From assembly GCA_910592005.1 (NCBI GenBank), contig CAJVPP010002991.1, positions 1 to 12,911 of the forward strand: a stretch of 12,911 nt of DNA, read 5' to 3'. Below, one piece after another: positions 1 to 9,874 of this stretch. Under the pieces are notes generated by a model. It was not told where the DNA came from, did not search any database, and saw nothing but the letters and a program-made list of their open reading frames with translations. Every line of letters starts with the position of its first letter. The first letter of the stretch is position 1. This stretch comes from Funneliformis mosseae (lineage: Eukaryota > Glomeromycota > Glomeromycetes > Glomerales > Glomeraceae). Made by a program: the position numbers and the translations under genes.

Positions 1-345
1 CTTATTTGACTGAATTGATACCAAATTGAGGCCAATTTTAGGCTGATTTATGGTTATTTAAATTCTGAATTGATGCCAAATGATGCTGAATTAAGGTCAA
101 TTTTAGGCTGATTTATGGTTTTTTAAGTTCCAAATTGATGCTGAATGATGCTGAATTGAGATCAATTTTAAGCTGATTTATGTTATTTAAGTTTTGAATT
201 AATGCTGAATGATGCTGGATTAAGGTCAATTTTAGGCTGAATGGCCATGTCGATTAGCATCAATCAGCATCTGAATTGTTGCCAAATTGAGGCCAGTTTT
301 AGGCTGATTTATGGTTGAATTTAAGTTTTGAATGGCCATGTCTGA
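1..345. repeat. degenerate tandem repeat, unit about 60-65 bp
   Basis: The core TTTTAGGCTGATTTATGG recurs with variants near 36, 101, 167, 229 and 288. Between copies are CCAAATTGAGGCCA-like and GATGCTGAAT-like segments. Copies differ by substitutions and small indels, and the array runs off the left edge. No open frame follows the repeat period, so it is read as non-coding satellite-like or subterminal transposon repeat. Confidence 0.75.
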
Positions 346-364
346 TTGGGGTCAATTGGCGTCT

Positions 365-386
365 ATCGGCACCTGTTTGTGCCGAT
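365..386. repeat. hairpin, 8-bp perfect stem
   Basis: ATCGGCAC (365-372) pairs with GTGCCGAT (379-386) around the loop CTGTTT. It lies just after the tandem repeat array. No U-tract or gene end is next to it, so there is no reason to call it a terminator. Confidence 0.6.
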
Positions 387-424
387 CGGAAAATATGACA
401 AACCGGCTGTAAATAGTATCAAAA

Positions 425-458
425 TCGGCCTAAAATCAGCTATCCGATTTTAGGCTGA
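425..458. repeat. hairpin built from the GGCTGATTTTAGG repeat word
   Basis: TCGGCCTAAAATC (425-437) pairs with GATTTTAGGCTGA (446-458) over 12 of 13 positions with an 8-nt loop. The right arm is the same word that recurs in the 1-345 array, so the hairpin is an inverted copy of the array unit. Confidence 0.6.
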
Positions 459-627
459 TTTGGACTATTTTGACTAGTGGGACTTCATGATACTTATCCT
501 AACTTGGTAATGGGCCTTAATCACCATTAAAGTTACATATTGCTTCTTTTAAACAGAGGAGTTGATCGCAGTACTTGCTCAAGGTACTAACCCCTACTTA
601 CTTGCTCTTTCACTAGTCAAAAAATGG

Positions 628-670
628 CCATTAGACCTAAATTCAACCAGGTTAAATATAGGCCTAATGG
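628..670. repeat. inverted repeat, 11-bp arms
   Basis: CCATTAGACCT (628-638) and AGGCCTAATGG (660-670) are reverse complements at 10 of 11 positions. The stretch 480-880 holds no convincing reading frame on either strand, and this is the only structure seen in it. Confidence 0.5.
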
Positions 671-879
671 TAATCTAATCCGCGTCAAATTAAGGTCTAT
701 AGTTTTGGTGTGTTAGGCTGCCAATAGTCTGATATTCAAACAGAATATTTGACTAGCATTAGTAACATATTCAAAGTAAATTAATAAGTTATTCGACTTA
801 ATTTTATTATACTTTATATATACTATTATATATAGCAATAAAAGCGTTTATATTATATTATTTAATTATAATAATTGAT

Positions 880-1067
880 ATTATAGATGAGGGATGAAAC
901 CTCTTAATAATAGTCGAAACTTAGACGAAACTATATTAAAATCATAATAAGGGATACGACGAAATCCATTCGATATAACGAAAGCCAAAACTGTCGAAAC
1001 TATATTAAAAACATAGAAAACGGTATGACAAAATTATTTTGAGGAGGTTTCGGCAGGCATCTATAAT
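880..1067. mobile_element. MITE-like element with 24-bp imperfect terminal inverted repeats
   Basis: The left end reads ATTATAGATG, six variable bases, then GAAACCTC (880-903). The right end (1044-1067) is its reverse complement outside the six variable bases. TGAT occurs immediately outside each end (876-879 and 1068-1071) and could be a target duplication. Inside, an imperfect direct repeat beginning CGAAACTATATTAAAA occurs at 926 and 995. The element is 188 bp with no coding capacity. The family is not identified. Confidence 0.45.
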
Positions 1068-1297
1068 TGATATACATATATATATATTATTTATTGTATA
1101 TAATGAAATATTAATATTTGAATTAAATTCAAATAATAAAAAGCAGTTAATAATTGCCATAATAATAATTTTTGTTTAATTAGGTTAATTTTCTTTTTCC
1201 TTTTTGGTCAGTTAAATAAGTTCCCTAATTTTAATCATGACATGATAATAGAAATTGTTAGTTCTTAAATATAAAAATAATAAATTATTTGACTTAC

Positions 1298-1907
1298 TTG
1301 AGATGCAATCGTGGATTCACCTCTTCATTGAAGTCTTCAGGTCGTATTTCGTCTATTAAAAAGTCTATTAGATAATCATTACCGCTATCATTAATATCAA
1401 TTTCAGCATCAAAATTGTGACTAACTTCATTAGTTTCATTTGTCCAGTCTGTTTCGTATAAAAATTTGTTTTGACTGGTCACCTATTTGGGTATATTTTC
1501 AGATGCTTTATTTGAAGTAAAATATACCTCGTCATTATAGATACGTTCCCATTATTTCTTTATATGCTAAAATTATTCGAATGCATAGTCTAATATATCT
1601 CTAAGCAATGATTTTAACTATCAAAAACATAAAGATAAAAAGTGAAGTTGAATAAGTATTGTCTAAATAAATATATAATATATATTATAAAATAGTATTT
1701 ACCTTTTTCAAGCATCACGAATAATTATAAACATATAGAAAATTTTTTCTCCCTGCTGCCTTATTCGATATTCGTCTTCGCTATCTAATTGTTCAGGTGA
1801 ATAGCATTCATTTTTTTGTAGAATTGACAAAACTTCATTTTTTCGAATTTTGAAACTTTCCTTCATTCATGTTAAACAATTTAAATGCCATTTTTATTCG
1901 TCTATTT
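1298..1907 (-). pseudogene. 3' exons of the decayed gene
   Basis: The upstream exon (to 1703) reads KESFKIRKNEVLSILQ, continues through an acidic SPEQLDSEDEYRIRQQ stretch, and ends at the donor GTAAAT (1702). A TGA lies near the exon end where an Arg codon fits. After the acceptor TTAG (1601) the frame reads DILDYAFE, stop, F, stop, HIKK, stop, WERIYNDEVYF and so on to an acidic tail. Each of these TAA or TAG codons is one C-to-T step from a Gln codon. The reading-frame start at 1482 is GTG, not ATG, and is simply the codon after one of these stops. Confidence 0.45.
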
Positions 1908-2773
1908 TTTTTCTGTTGAATATTATTCAGATTAATTATCAAACAACTGCATGTATAAAATAAATGAAACAAAAAAATTTTATTTAACTAAATAAATAAT
2001 CATTTCAGAAAACCAAGTGTTTGCATGTAACCTTTAATCGACCTTTTTCAATGCTCCAGTCTGTCATTTTCACAATCGACCTCTTCTGTGTTTATGAATA
2101 GCTTTGATCCAATTCGAAATTATGTCACAAAAGGGTTAAATACTTTATCCATGAGTCTCTTTATTTCTGAAATCAGTTTTTCATAAACAGTTGTCAATTA
2201 TTCAGAGAATGTCTTTTCATAATCCAGTTGATATTCAGCTGATATCTGACCTTTCATCAGATTTTTTACCTCAGTCTATAATGAAATATCATATGCATTG
2301 TATAACAACTATAATTTGTCAAATCATAAGAAAATTCTTACTCTTGCTTCTTCAGCATTCGTTTCATTCAGTGATACTGATCTTTTGTCTATAATTAGTA
2401 GAGGAATATTTTTCAGAACTCGATATTAATGATAACGTGTCAATTCAGTCTTGAATTTATTACTCTCGATCATTAATTTGTCATTTTCATTTTCAAATTT
2501 ATCATTAAATGTCTGAAGCACATTGTTATCTTTTTCAAACTGTTTTTTTTTTACAAATTCAGCTTCTCTTTCTCATTGCTGTTAGATTTCGTTTTACAGC
2601 CAATTGTTTTCCTTTCTTAAATTCTCAATTTCTGAATTAACTGTTTAGATTATTTGATTCAATTTTTCAATTTTTATATTTAGGAGCATAGATGACGTGA
2701 AATTTGATAGTGACACTGTATAGTTGATTTTTATAATTCACAATAAAATAGACTTATTTATTACTAGTTTAAC

Positions 2774-3110
2774 GTTCATTATAACTATCAATCGATCTTA
2801 AAACTCTAATATTAGGATATCTTTGTTTGGTTAATTCTTCAGTTTGACAGGTTGGCATGGTTGTTGAATAAAAAACTTGTGCAGTTGTTGGACGTGCTTG
2901 TGTAGCTGTTAGACGAATTGGCATAGTTGTTGGATATGCTTGCACAGCTGTTGAACAAACTGACACAGTTGTTAGACGAATTGGACGAACTGGACGAACT
3001 GGTAAGGTTATTGCTAGGTGAAATGGAATAGTTTGTTGACCTGGTACTGTTTGTAGAATATTTGGAATTTTTAACCTAGAATAATAGACTCTTTTTGGTG
3101 GTTGAGACAT
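2774..3110 (-). CDS. first exon of the decayed gene, intact Pro/Thr-rich segment
   Basis: This exon encodes 112 residues with no stop, starting MSQPPKRVYYSRL. An upstream in-frame ATG at 3188 would add 26 residues, but these are hydrophobic and poly-Lys encoded by A/T runs, so the internal ATG at 3110 is preferred. The middle is an imperfect protein repeat with TTMPIRLTATQARPTTAQ-like blocks, encoded by a degenerate DNA repeat at about 2850-2990. Reading on past 2774 hits a TAA at 2771. Splicing from GT at 2773 to AG at 2716 instead joins C to TG in phase 1 and continues the coiled-coil frame. Confidence 0.5.
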
Positions 3111-3229
3111 ATTAAATAATTTTTTTTTAAGAGAAATGTTATCATTGTGAGAAAAAAGAAAAAAAAAATTTGTGATAAGAAGAGTCAACTACCTTTATTT
3201 ATACTTTTTTATTTTGCTATTGATCAAAC

Positions 3230-3425
3230 TTTAATCAACCAAATCAATTAGTCAAGAAAATTAAACTTATATTTATCAATAAATCAATGAATTAGTCAAA
3301 TTAATAAAATTAAACTTATATTCATTAATAAATCAATAAGTTATTCAAATTAATTAAAGTTGATAAAATTAAACTTATATTTATCAATAAATTAATGAGT
3401 TAGTCAAATTAAAATTAAAGTTAAA
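3230..3425. repeat. imperfect tandem repeats between two divergent relic genes
   Basis: AAAATTAAACTTATATT starts at about 3257, 3306 and 3365, and each copy is followed by an AATAAATCAATGAATTAGTCAAAT-like variant cut to differing lengths. Spacing is 49 then 59 bp. A (TA)n run follows at about 3428-3441. The block lies between the 3110 minus-strand start and the 3511 plus-strand start, so it occupies the presumed shared promoter. Confidence 0.6.
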
Positions 3426-3510
3426 TAATATATATATATATAATGTAAAATTTTATGTGGTGAATTTGATAAAACAACTTTCACTACTCTATTTATCATT
3501 TTTATTAAGA

Positions 3511-6500
3511 ATGAAAAGAAAACATTCAGTTGCTAATATTTTAAAGGATAACCTAAGCTCTTTGAATCCAAATCCATCTTTTACAGAAGATGTTAAAATT
3601 ACAATAAGAATATCAAGGTCAAAAGTTTAATGTCTTTGCGGCAAATATAATGGAAAACTGGTCGATCTACATCCAAAAAGGGTACATGAAATGAAGGTGA
3701 ACGAGATATCAACATCTTCACCTATTAATATTTTACCAACTGAGACTCTAATGTCTTAATTATTAATTAAGCCATTTAATGAGAGACATTCGACACAATC
3801 AATAATCGATGAGAATGATGTGTTAGAAAAACCAATTGATGATAACGACATGTTAGAAGGACAAACTTTCACATTTCTTCCATATAAAAGAAAAAGAACA
3901 GCAATCTTTCGACATGTAATCATGCTAAGTGGAGGTGATTTTGGAAGAGATTTCGATAATTCTGAAGATTCTGATAGTAATTCATCAACTAAAGATGATG
4001 AAAAAGATGTTAGAAATGATACTGAATTTTTGAATAATTTCAAAGATTATTCCCATCTTGTGTTCAACTTACCAACCACCTCAGAACTACCAAAACAAGA
4101 CTGAACTGTATGGATTCTAATATGGATAATGAAGTTCAGTTCGAATTTTAAACTATCAGACACCACAATTGAGGCACTAATAAAATTTATTAGAATTCTA
4201 TTAGAAGAATGTGGAGGATCTAAATATGAATCATTTTCAAAATTCTTGTATCTGGCAAGATAAACTTTAAGCTTAGTTGATCAATTTACATGTTTTGCAG
4301 CTTATTAAAAATGTCACAAATTATATAAGAAGGATGATGTAGCTAACATTCAGAATCAAACGATTATAAAATGTAGCCATATAGAATTTCCTAATTCAGC
4401 TACAAAGTGATTCAAGTAATGTCAAACTCCTTTAGCAAAGCAGACTATTTTAAATAATAGCATATCATTCAAACTTGAATTAATTTATCTGGTTGCGAGT
4501 ATTCAACAACAACTTTCTAGTATGTTTCTTAGACTGGGATTTGAAAAGTTGTTATGACATTGGACTAATCATTTACAACAAGACAATACCTTATCAGATA
4601 TTTACAATAGTCATATATGGTAAAACTTCAAAGAATTGACTGATCAAAGATCAAACAAATTTTTTCGATCAGAGAAAACTGATAATCACCTTGGGTTAAT
4701 CATTAATTTGGATTAGTTCTAACTGTATAAAGGTACAATTTATAGTACAGGAATGCTATATGCCGTAATATGTAATTTGTCATGTAACATTCGATTTCGA
4801 CTCAAAAATATGCTTGTACTTAGTATATTACCAGGGCCTAATAAGGTTAGCCTATACAAGATAAACCATTATCTTTCACCTATAGTTACAGAATTTGAGT
4901 CACTTTGGGAAGGAGTGACTCTAAATTACACACACAAATGTCCAAATGGTAAAAGTATTTACGCTATTTTAATAATAGCTTTGTGTGATATTCCTGCAGC
5001 ACAAAAGTTATGCAAATACATTTCTGCTCTTGTATTATGTTATTGTTGTGAAAAAAAGGCAAATTATATTGACAATCAACATAATTTCGGTAGTATAGCA
5101 GATATAGACAAATGGTTTATTACAAAGATTTAACAACATATTAATAAAATGCTTTGAATTGGTGACGATGTAAAAGCAATGTCAAACAATCTCTATTTGT
5201 CAAAGAAAATTGTGTAAGATGGTCTGAACTACTGCGCTTACCATATTTTGATCTAATTAGATTCGTTGTAGTAGATCCTATGCATTACCTTTTTTAGGTA
5301 TTACTAAATAGATCGTAAAAGAATATGAATTGATGAAAATATACTAACACAAAATATCCTTCAATCAATCCAAAAGAAAATTAATGATTTTTAAATACCA
5401 GCCGATTTGGGACGGATCCCTGGTAAAATTTATGGTGGCGAAGGGTTTCTAATTTTACGGCAGACCAATGGCAAAACTTTTTCTTAATATATGCTACTGT
5501 GATACTATGGGATCACCTTCCACTCAAAGATCAAAAATTCTTACTTATTTTGTCAGAGTGTGTAGAATTCTAGTCAAGCGAATTATAGAAGTCGATGAGA
5601 TGGTTGAAGCCTATAATGATTTAATAAAAATCATAAAATTAATCAAAGAGCATTATGATGAAGGAAAAATAATGCCGAATCTTCACCTTTCGTTACATTT
5701 ATATGAATACTCTTATGATTATGATCCATTGTATTCATTCTAGTGCTTTTCATTTGAACGAATAAATAGCATATTAGATAATGTAATTAACTTTTTAATG
5801 TTTAATTTTCTGATTATTTACCATTTATTTCACTTATTTTATTAGGATCATTGCTTAATAGTCAGTGCCAAATTGAATCTGAACTGATAGGCGATTGATA
5901 GCTAAAGCAAAAGTAAATGATATTGCCAGCTCTAGTTTAAAAGTAAAGAGCTTGAATTACTCAATAATCAATCATCTGTTAGGTCACTTTCTGATGTTGA
6001 TGAATTTTCAACAGAAGAGATATACTGATTCTTGATGAATTCAAAGAATATATTAGAATCGCTGATTACTGGTTGCAAAAATTTTTCAAGGGAATTTTTA
6101 CAACTACAATTTGAAAATGTTTATCTTAAGGAGTGAATTCATAATTATCTTGTCAAATATTACAGAGATACATATATAAATTCAATATTTAGAAAGCTAT
6201 TTATGAACGATTCATCTAATTCAATAATAGTTAACATTAAGGTGAATTAATACGAAAGATGTCAAATCAACGCTGAGATTTTTGGATCTGCTGCTTTGCC
6301 ACAACATATTAAAATTCTTTTATTTTGACTAAATTTATTAATCGTGATGGGAGTATTGATACTTACCCTGGCCAAGTTCAATATTCTTTGAATACAGCAT
6401 TTGTATATTTTCTCAGAATTTAAAACATAAACTGACTTATATTAGATGGTATAAAGCAGATAGTTCATCTTCAATTTGATTTTACTTTAGTATTAACAAT

Positions 6501-6686
6501 GATGCCGAGACTTGTAATGTCGAATTATAGGAAAACAGCTTCTTCCCGACCAGTAGAAATAGTATAATCCTAATACACAATGTTTTATGTCAATTCATAC
6601 CTGTAAAATATAAAACATCAAATCAGTCTAATGCTAGAAAATACTTAGCAACTATACCACTAAATAGAAAGTTTTATTTGGGTTAA
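3511..6686 (+). pseudogene. relic of a tnp2/CACTA-type DNA transposase
   Basis: From an ATG at 3511 one frame can be followed to 5133 with about a dozen in-frame stops, then with frameshifts to a final TAA at 6684. Segments match, from memory of the family, the large transposases (tnp2-like domain) common in Glomeromycotina. They include an N-terminal CLCGKYNGKLVDLH region, the DDEKDV acidic block, YAVICNL and LPGPNKVSLYKINHYLSPIV, CDIPAAQKLC near 4984, a Cys-rich EKKAN site near 5035-5060, VRWSELLRLPYFD then DPMHYLF near 5275, PNLHLSLHLYEYSYDYDPLYSF near 5674, and a C-terminal YPGQVQYS and FIPVKYKTSNQSNARKYLA near 6600. It cannot make an active enzyme. Many differences from the expected residues are C-to-T or G-to-A: TAG for Trp at 4714, TAA for Gln two codons later, and TAG for Trp just after PLYSF. 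Confidence 0.85.
5778..5845 (+). other. fossil intron in the transposase relic with mutated donor
   Basis: The transposase frame reads CFSFERINSIL up to G5777 and resumes at GATCATTGCTTAAT (5846). If 5778-5845 is removed, the junction codon is GGA and the text continues SLLNSQCQIESEL, matching the family as remembered. The acceptor TTTTATTAG is intact. The donor reads ATAATG where GTAATG is expected, which is a single G-to-A change. Length is 68 nt, like the other introns in the window. Confidence 0.5.
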
Positions 6687-8393
6687 ATGAATACAATATT
6701 TGACAAACATTTTTAATAAAGAAAAAATTTATTGACTAAAATTGTTATGAGATTATTTTTTATTGACTATTCTAAATTTATTTATTATATAACATTATTC
6801 AGCTGCCAAATGCAAGTCTAATTGTAGATCATTACTAATTGAGGCTGAATACTTTTGATTTTAGTTTAATATAAGCTAAATATTAATATGGCTGAATTTT
6901 TATTTTTTGACCAGTGAATGCCATATTAATCTTTTATTTCATTAAAAAACTTTAAGTTTTTACTGTAATGTAGCAATTTTTGCAAATACTTTGCTATTTT
7001 TTCTGCACACAGTTATAGTAATATTTTAACAAAAATACTTCTTAGTATTTTTACTGTGTATATAATTATTATTATACAATATTTTACAATTTGCACTAAT
7101 TTAATTAGTACGACTGCAAAGAAACCCTTATCGATCAAATAATCTAATTAATGTCTTATAAATTGTAGCATGAAATATTACTTACATAATTTTGTATTGT
7201 GTGTCTTTTTGAGAATAATACTAAATTTAATTAATTTATATAAATTTCATAACTACTTAACATGAAACACTAAATTTCGCATGATTTTACCTTTTACTTA
7301 TAATATAACATGTATTTAATTAATTAATGATACACAAATTTAATACAAAGGAAAAATTTGTCAAATGTATTATCAGAATTTCTAAATGCAAACTACTGAA
7401 CTGCGTTGACATCAGAGTTACCAATTTAGGATATTTTATAGAATATCTTAGCACGAGATTTGAGTAAACGTTAAAAACTATTTAAGGACCGTTTGATGAG
7501 TCCAATTGGAAGATTCCTTAACAAAGGTAAATTGATAAAAAGTAACTTTTTAATTCTCTGAATAATTTTGCTACCGTTAACTCTTAAACATAAATAGCTT
7601 ACATCTTTATTTTTCTTATAAAACTTTTTTATGTTTAAACGTACTCCAACTGAATAAACTCTAACCTATAATTATAAAATTACTTGATGATTAATTTCTT
7701 ATTTAAAGTTATCATTTTTAATTAAATTAATTATGAAAGTTTTTTGAAAATTAAATATATTAAAAGGAAAAAATAAAAAAAAATTTAAAATTAATAATAC
7801 AAAATATATATATACTTACTTATTTAATAATTATATTTTAATTTATATAATTTAAATTAAACTTAATTTAACTGATATCTCATTAAAAAAAATTCTGATT
7901 TTTTTGTCTTATAACTATATTATATCAATTAAAATTATAAAATATAATGCAAAAAAATTTTATCAAATATTATATAATATAATTAATATAAATATTAATA
8001 CATATTATTAATTATATAATACAACCTATATTTATTATCAATAATAATAAATAAATGTGATATTATTATAATTTATTTATTTTTATTTATAATTAATTTA
8101 ATAAGCATTAAAAATATATATTCAATCATTATAATTTAATTTATAAATAAAAGTTTATTTAAGTAATTACAAATTGTATTTTTATAATATTTATTCTATA
8201 TACAATGTTACTAAATAAACATTTTATAAAATTATAATAATATGATATAATTATAAAAAAAAAAATATTTAATATATTTATAATAAATTTAATTATTTTC
8301 ATCTATTATAAAAATATATTAATATAAATAAATTAAAATATATAGATCTAATCTTATATTTAAATTAATTACTTATTTTATCATTTATAATAT
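6687..8393. other. AT-rich intergenic stretch, no gene seen
   Basis: No convincing coding frame or RNA gene is visible on either strand. Positions 7760-8393 are almost purely A/T with a short (TA)n run near 7806-7817. A GATGAGTCCAATTGGA hairpin sits near 7495. Words such as GGCTGAAT near 6850 and 6890 faintly recall the array at 1-345, but are too short to call. Confidence 0.6.
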
Positions 8394-8913
8394 TTAAACT
8401 TCTATTAAATTAAAAAATATATATGTTATATTAAAAACAAGTATTAAAAAATATATATAAATAACATAATAATTACTAATATTTTTACTAATATTTGAAT
8501 TTTTAATTTCAAGATCTAAAATTTCATTTAATTTTTCAGTAAAATCAAGTAAATGACTTGTATAAAATACTTGAGGATGATCAATAATAACACTTAAATT
8601 ATTAATTTGGTTTTGACTTAATGCTCTATCTGCTTTATAAAAATTTATAATATTATTTTTTAATTCCTTATCAAAATTTTTATTTTTGATATTTTCATAC
8701 CAATTATTAATAATTTTTTTAATTTCTAATGTAATTGGTCTTTTTAATGGATCTATATCCCAACATTTTTTCATCAAATTTATATAACATTGTGGAATAT
8801 TTTTAATAATTTTAGGACGTTTACCTTTACAAATATCTAAACTAAGTTAAAAATCATAAGCTTTATTATTAAATGGAGTAACTCCTGATATAAATTCCCA
8901 CATAATTATAGAA
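8394..8913 (-). pseudogene. displaced kinase C-lobe and C-terminal tail
   Basis: After the frameshift another frame reads ISIIMWEFISGVTPFNNKAYDF, then TAA (8849-8847), then LSLDICKGKRPKIIKNIPQCY and MKKCWDIDPLKRP, the standard C-lobe end of the family. A Gln codon (CAA) would fit at the TAA. The tail includes NFYKADRALSQNQ and HPQVFYTSHLLDFTEKLNEIL, which resemble family tails as remembered. The last 25 residues (YYVIYIYFLILVFNI...) are strongly hydrophobic. They could be a membrane segment or read-through of an unspliced intron ending AATAG near 8403. No ATG-led gene is implied here. Confidence 0.7.
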
Positions 8914-8916
8914 ATA

Positions 8917-9351
8917 CTATATATATATATCACTAGCTAAAGTATAAGGTTGACCTTTTAAAACTTCAGAAGCTACAAATGGTAAAACACCATAAATTTT
9001 ATTTTTTTTAGATGTTTGAAAATAATCTACAGGTTTACATAATCCTAAATCACTAATAGATAAAATCTTACTTCTAATATTTAAAATATTACCATGATGA
9101 AAATCACAATGAATAAGATTTTTTTGATGTATTTCCTCAAGTCCATTAATAATATTATTTAATTGTAATAATTTAATAATCCATTTATCCTTAACTATAT
9201 TTGATAAATTTTTTCTTAAACTATTATTTTTTGCATATTTCATTACTATCATATAATCTAAATTATTTGGATTTTGAGTAAATCCATATAATTGAATAAG
9301 ATTTTCATTTGAATATTTTTTTAATTGACTATAACAATAATAATGATGTTT
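8917..9351 (-). CDS. kinase catalytic exon up to the frameshift
   Basis: It opens KHHYYCYSQLKKYSNENLIQ, with hinge-like YMIVMKYA, catalytic HCDFHHGN (Cys replaces the usual Arg of HRD, Asp and Asn kept), SDLGLC, and GVLPFVASEVLKG in place of APE. It ends ASDIYI then TAG at 8919-8917. The Cys at HRD predicts weakened phospho-regulation, not loss of the catalytic Asp. The stop follows a 4-nt excess of AT dinucleotides at 8930-8919. Confidence 0.8.
   Translation of the reverse strand, partial: KHHYYCYSQLKKYSNENLIQLYGFTQNPNNLDYMIVMKYAKNNSLRKNLSNIVKDKWIIKLLQLNNIINGLEEIHQKNLIHCDFHHGNILNIRSKILSISDLGLCKPVDYFQTSKKNKIYGVLPFVASEVLKGQPYTLASDIYI
8919..8930. repeat. (AT)6 run causing a kinase frameshift
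   Basis: The kinase text GAT ATA TAT AGT (DIYS) needs four AT pairs, and six are present, adding 4 nt. A dinucleotide run is a hotspot both for slippage in nature and for sequencing error. Confidence 0.65.
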
Positions 9352-9420
9352 CTACTAAAATAAAAATAAATTAATCTAAAAACTTATTATTTGAAATTAA
9401 ATATAATTATAAATTTATAC

Positions 9421-9791
9421 CTCATTTAAAAATTTCTTACTGAGATTTGATGATTTATTTAAACTTTTAAGAATTATATCAATACTACTTTTTCTATTCC
9501 ATTTTTTCTTTTCATAATCATAAGATATAATAAATCCATCAGTCCAAGTTGCCTTATATATAATACTAAATCCTCCTTTATCAAAATACTCAATATTTTC
9601 AAATTTATCATAAGAAATCCATTCTAATAATTGCTTTTTATTTTGAGCATTTTTTTGACTATTTTGAATAAATTCATCAATAAATTTATTTTTGCTAGTC
9701 CAATTAGAAAAATTTTGTTGAAATAAATTAGAATAACATTCTTTACACCATATATATCCAGTATATTTTGTATTACAATTTGAGCATTTTC
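9421..9791 (-). CDS. kinase exon: Cys-pair domain and kinase N-lobe start
   Basis: It starts after acceptor AAAATAAG with GA (phase 1) and then reads KCSNCNTKYTGYIWCKEC, a C-x2-C...C-x2-C zinc-ribbon-like motif. FSNWTS and the kinase start follow: Gly-rich KGGFSIIY, then Lys in DIILKSLN, ending in KKFLNE. An upstream TTTAG acceptor 8 nt earlier would put the exon out of frame and is rejected. It ends phase 0 at donor GTATAA (9420). The next intron, 9420-9352, is 69 nt with acceptor TTTTAGTAG. Confidence 0.85.
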
Positions 9792-9871
9792 CTTATTTTC
9801 TAAATAATTATTTTATAGTATTAGTATTATAATTATTCTTTATTATTATCATAAAATATAAAACATAATAC

Positions 9872-9874
9872 TTA
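9872..9874 (-). other. putative microexon 15: TAA
   Basis: Acceptor TATTAAG, donor GTATTA; both are weaker than in other units. Including it splits the region into 99-nt and 80-nt introns like the rest. Omitting it leaves a single 182-nt intron, longer than any other in the gene. Junction codons are ATA (Ile) and then AGA (Arg). Confidence 0.4.

Larger units (their letters stand above)
1294..3110 (-). pseudogene. decayed multi-exon gene, Pro/Thr-rich N terminus then coiled coil
   Basis: Function is not recognised. A coherent frame can be followed through four inferred exons: 3110-2774, 2715 to about 2005, about 1907-1703, and 1600-1298. They are joined by introns 2773-2716 (GTTAAA...ACAG), an unresolved one near 2004-1908, and 1702-1601 (GTAAAT...TTAG). 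Exon 1 starts at an ATG (MSQPPKR) and is rich in Pro, Thr and Arg. Exon 2 is Glu/Lys/Asn-rich with coiled-coil character (for example FENENDKLMIESNKF). Exons 2-4 contain many in-frame stops, and several are explained by one C-to-T change from CAA, CAG or CGA. In exon 2 TAA occurs at 2596 and 2584 and TGA at 2575. The ORF end at 1294 is doubtful because CTCAA is followed by a strong donor, GTAAGT, at 1297. The start lies about 400 bp from the divergent transposase relic, so both may belong to one old element. Confidence 0.55.

Noticed and set aside
2191..2394. 67-residue plus-strand ORF
   Set aside because: It lies antisense to the coiled-coil frame of the decayed minus-strand gene and has no independent support.
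3756..4043. 95-residue minus-strand ORF
   Set aside because: It is a shadow of the plus-strand transposase frame (3820-4104), which matches the family across its acidic block.
8847..8930. An intron removing both kinase C-lobe defects
   Set aside because: The bases between them encode recognisable kinase text (IIMWEFISGVTPF), so they should be exon.
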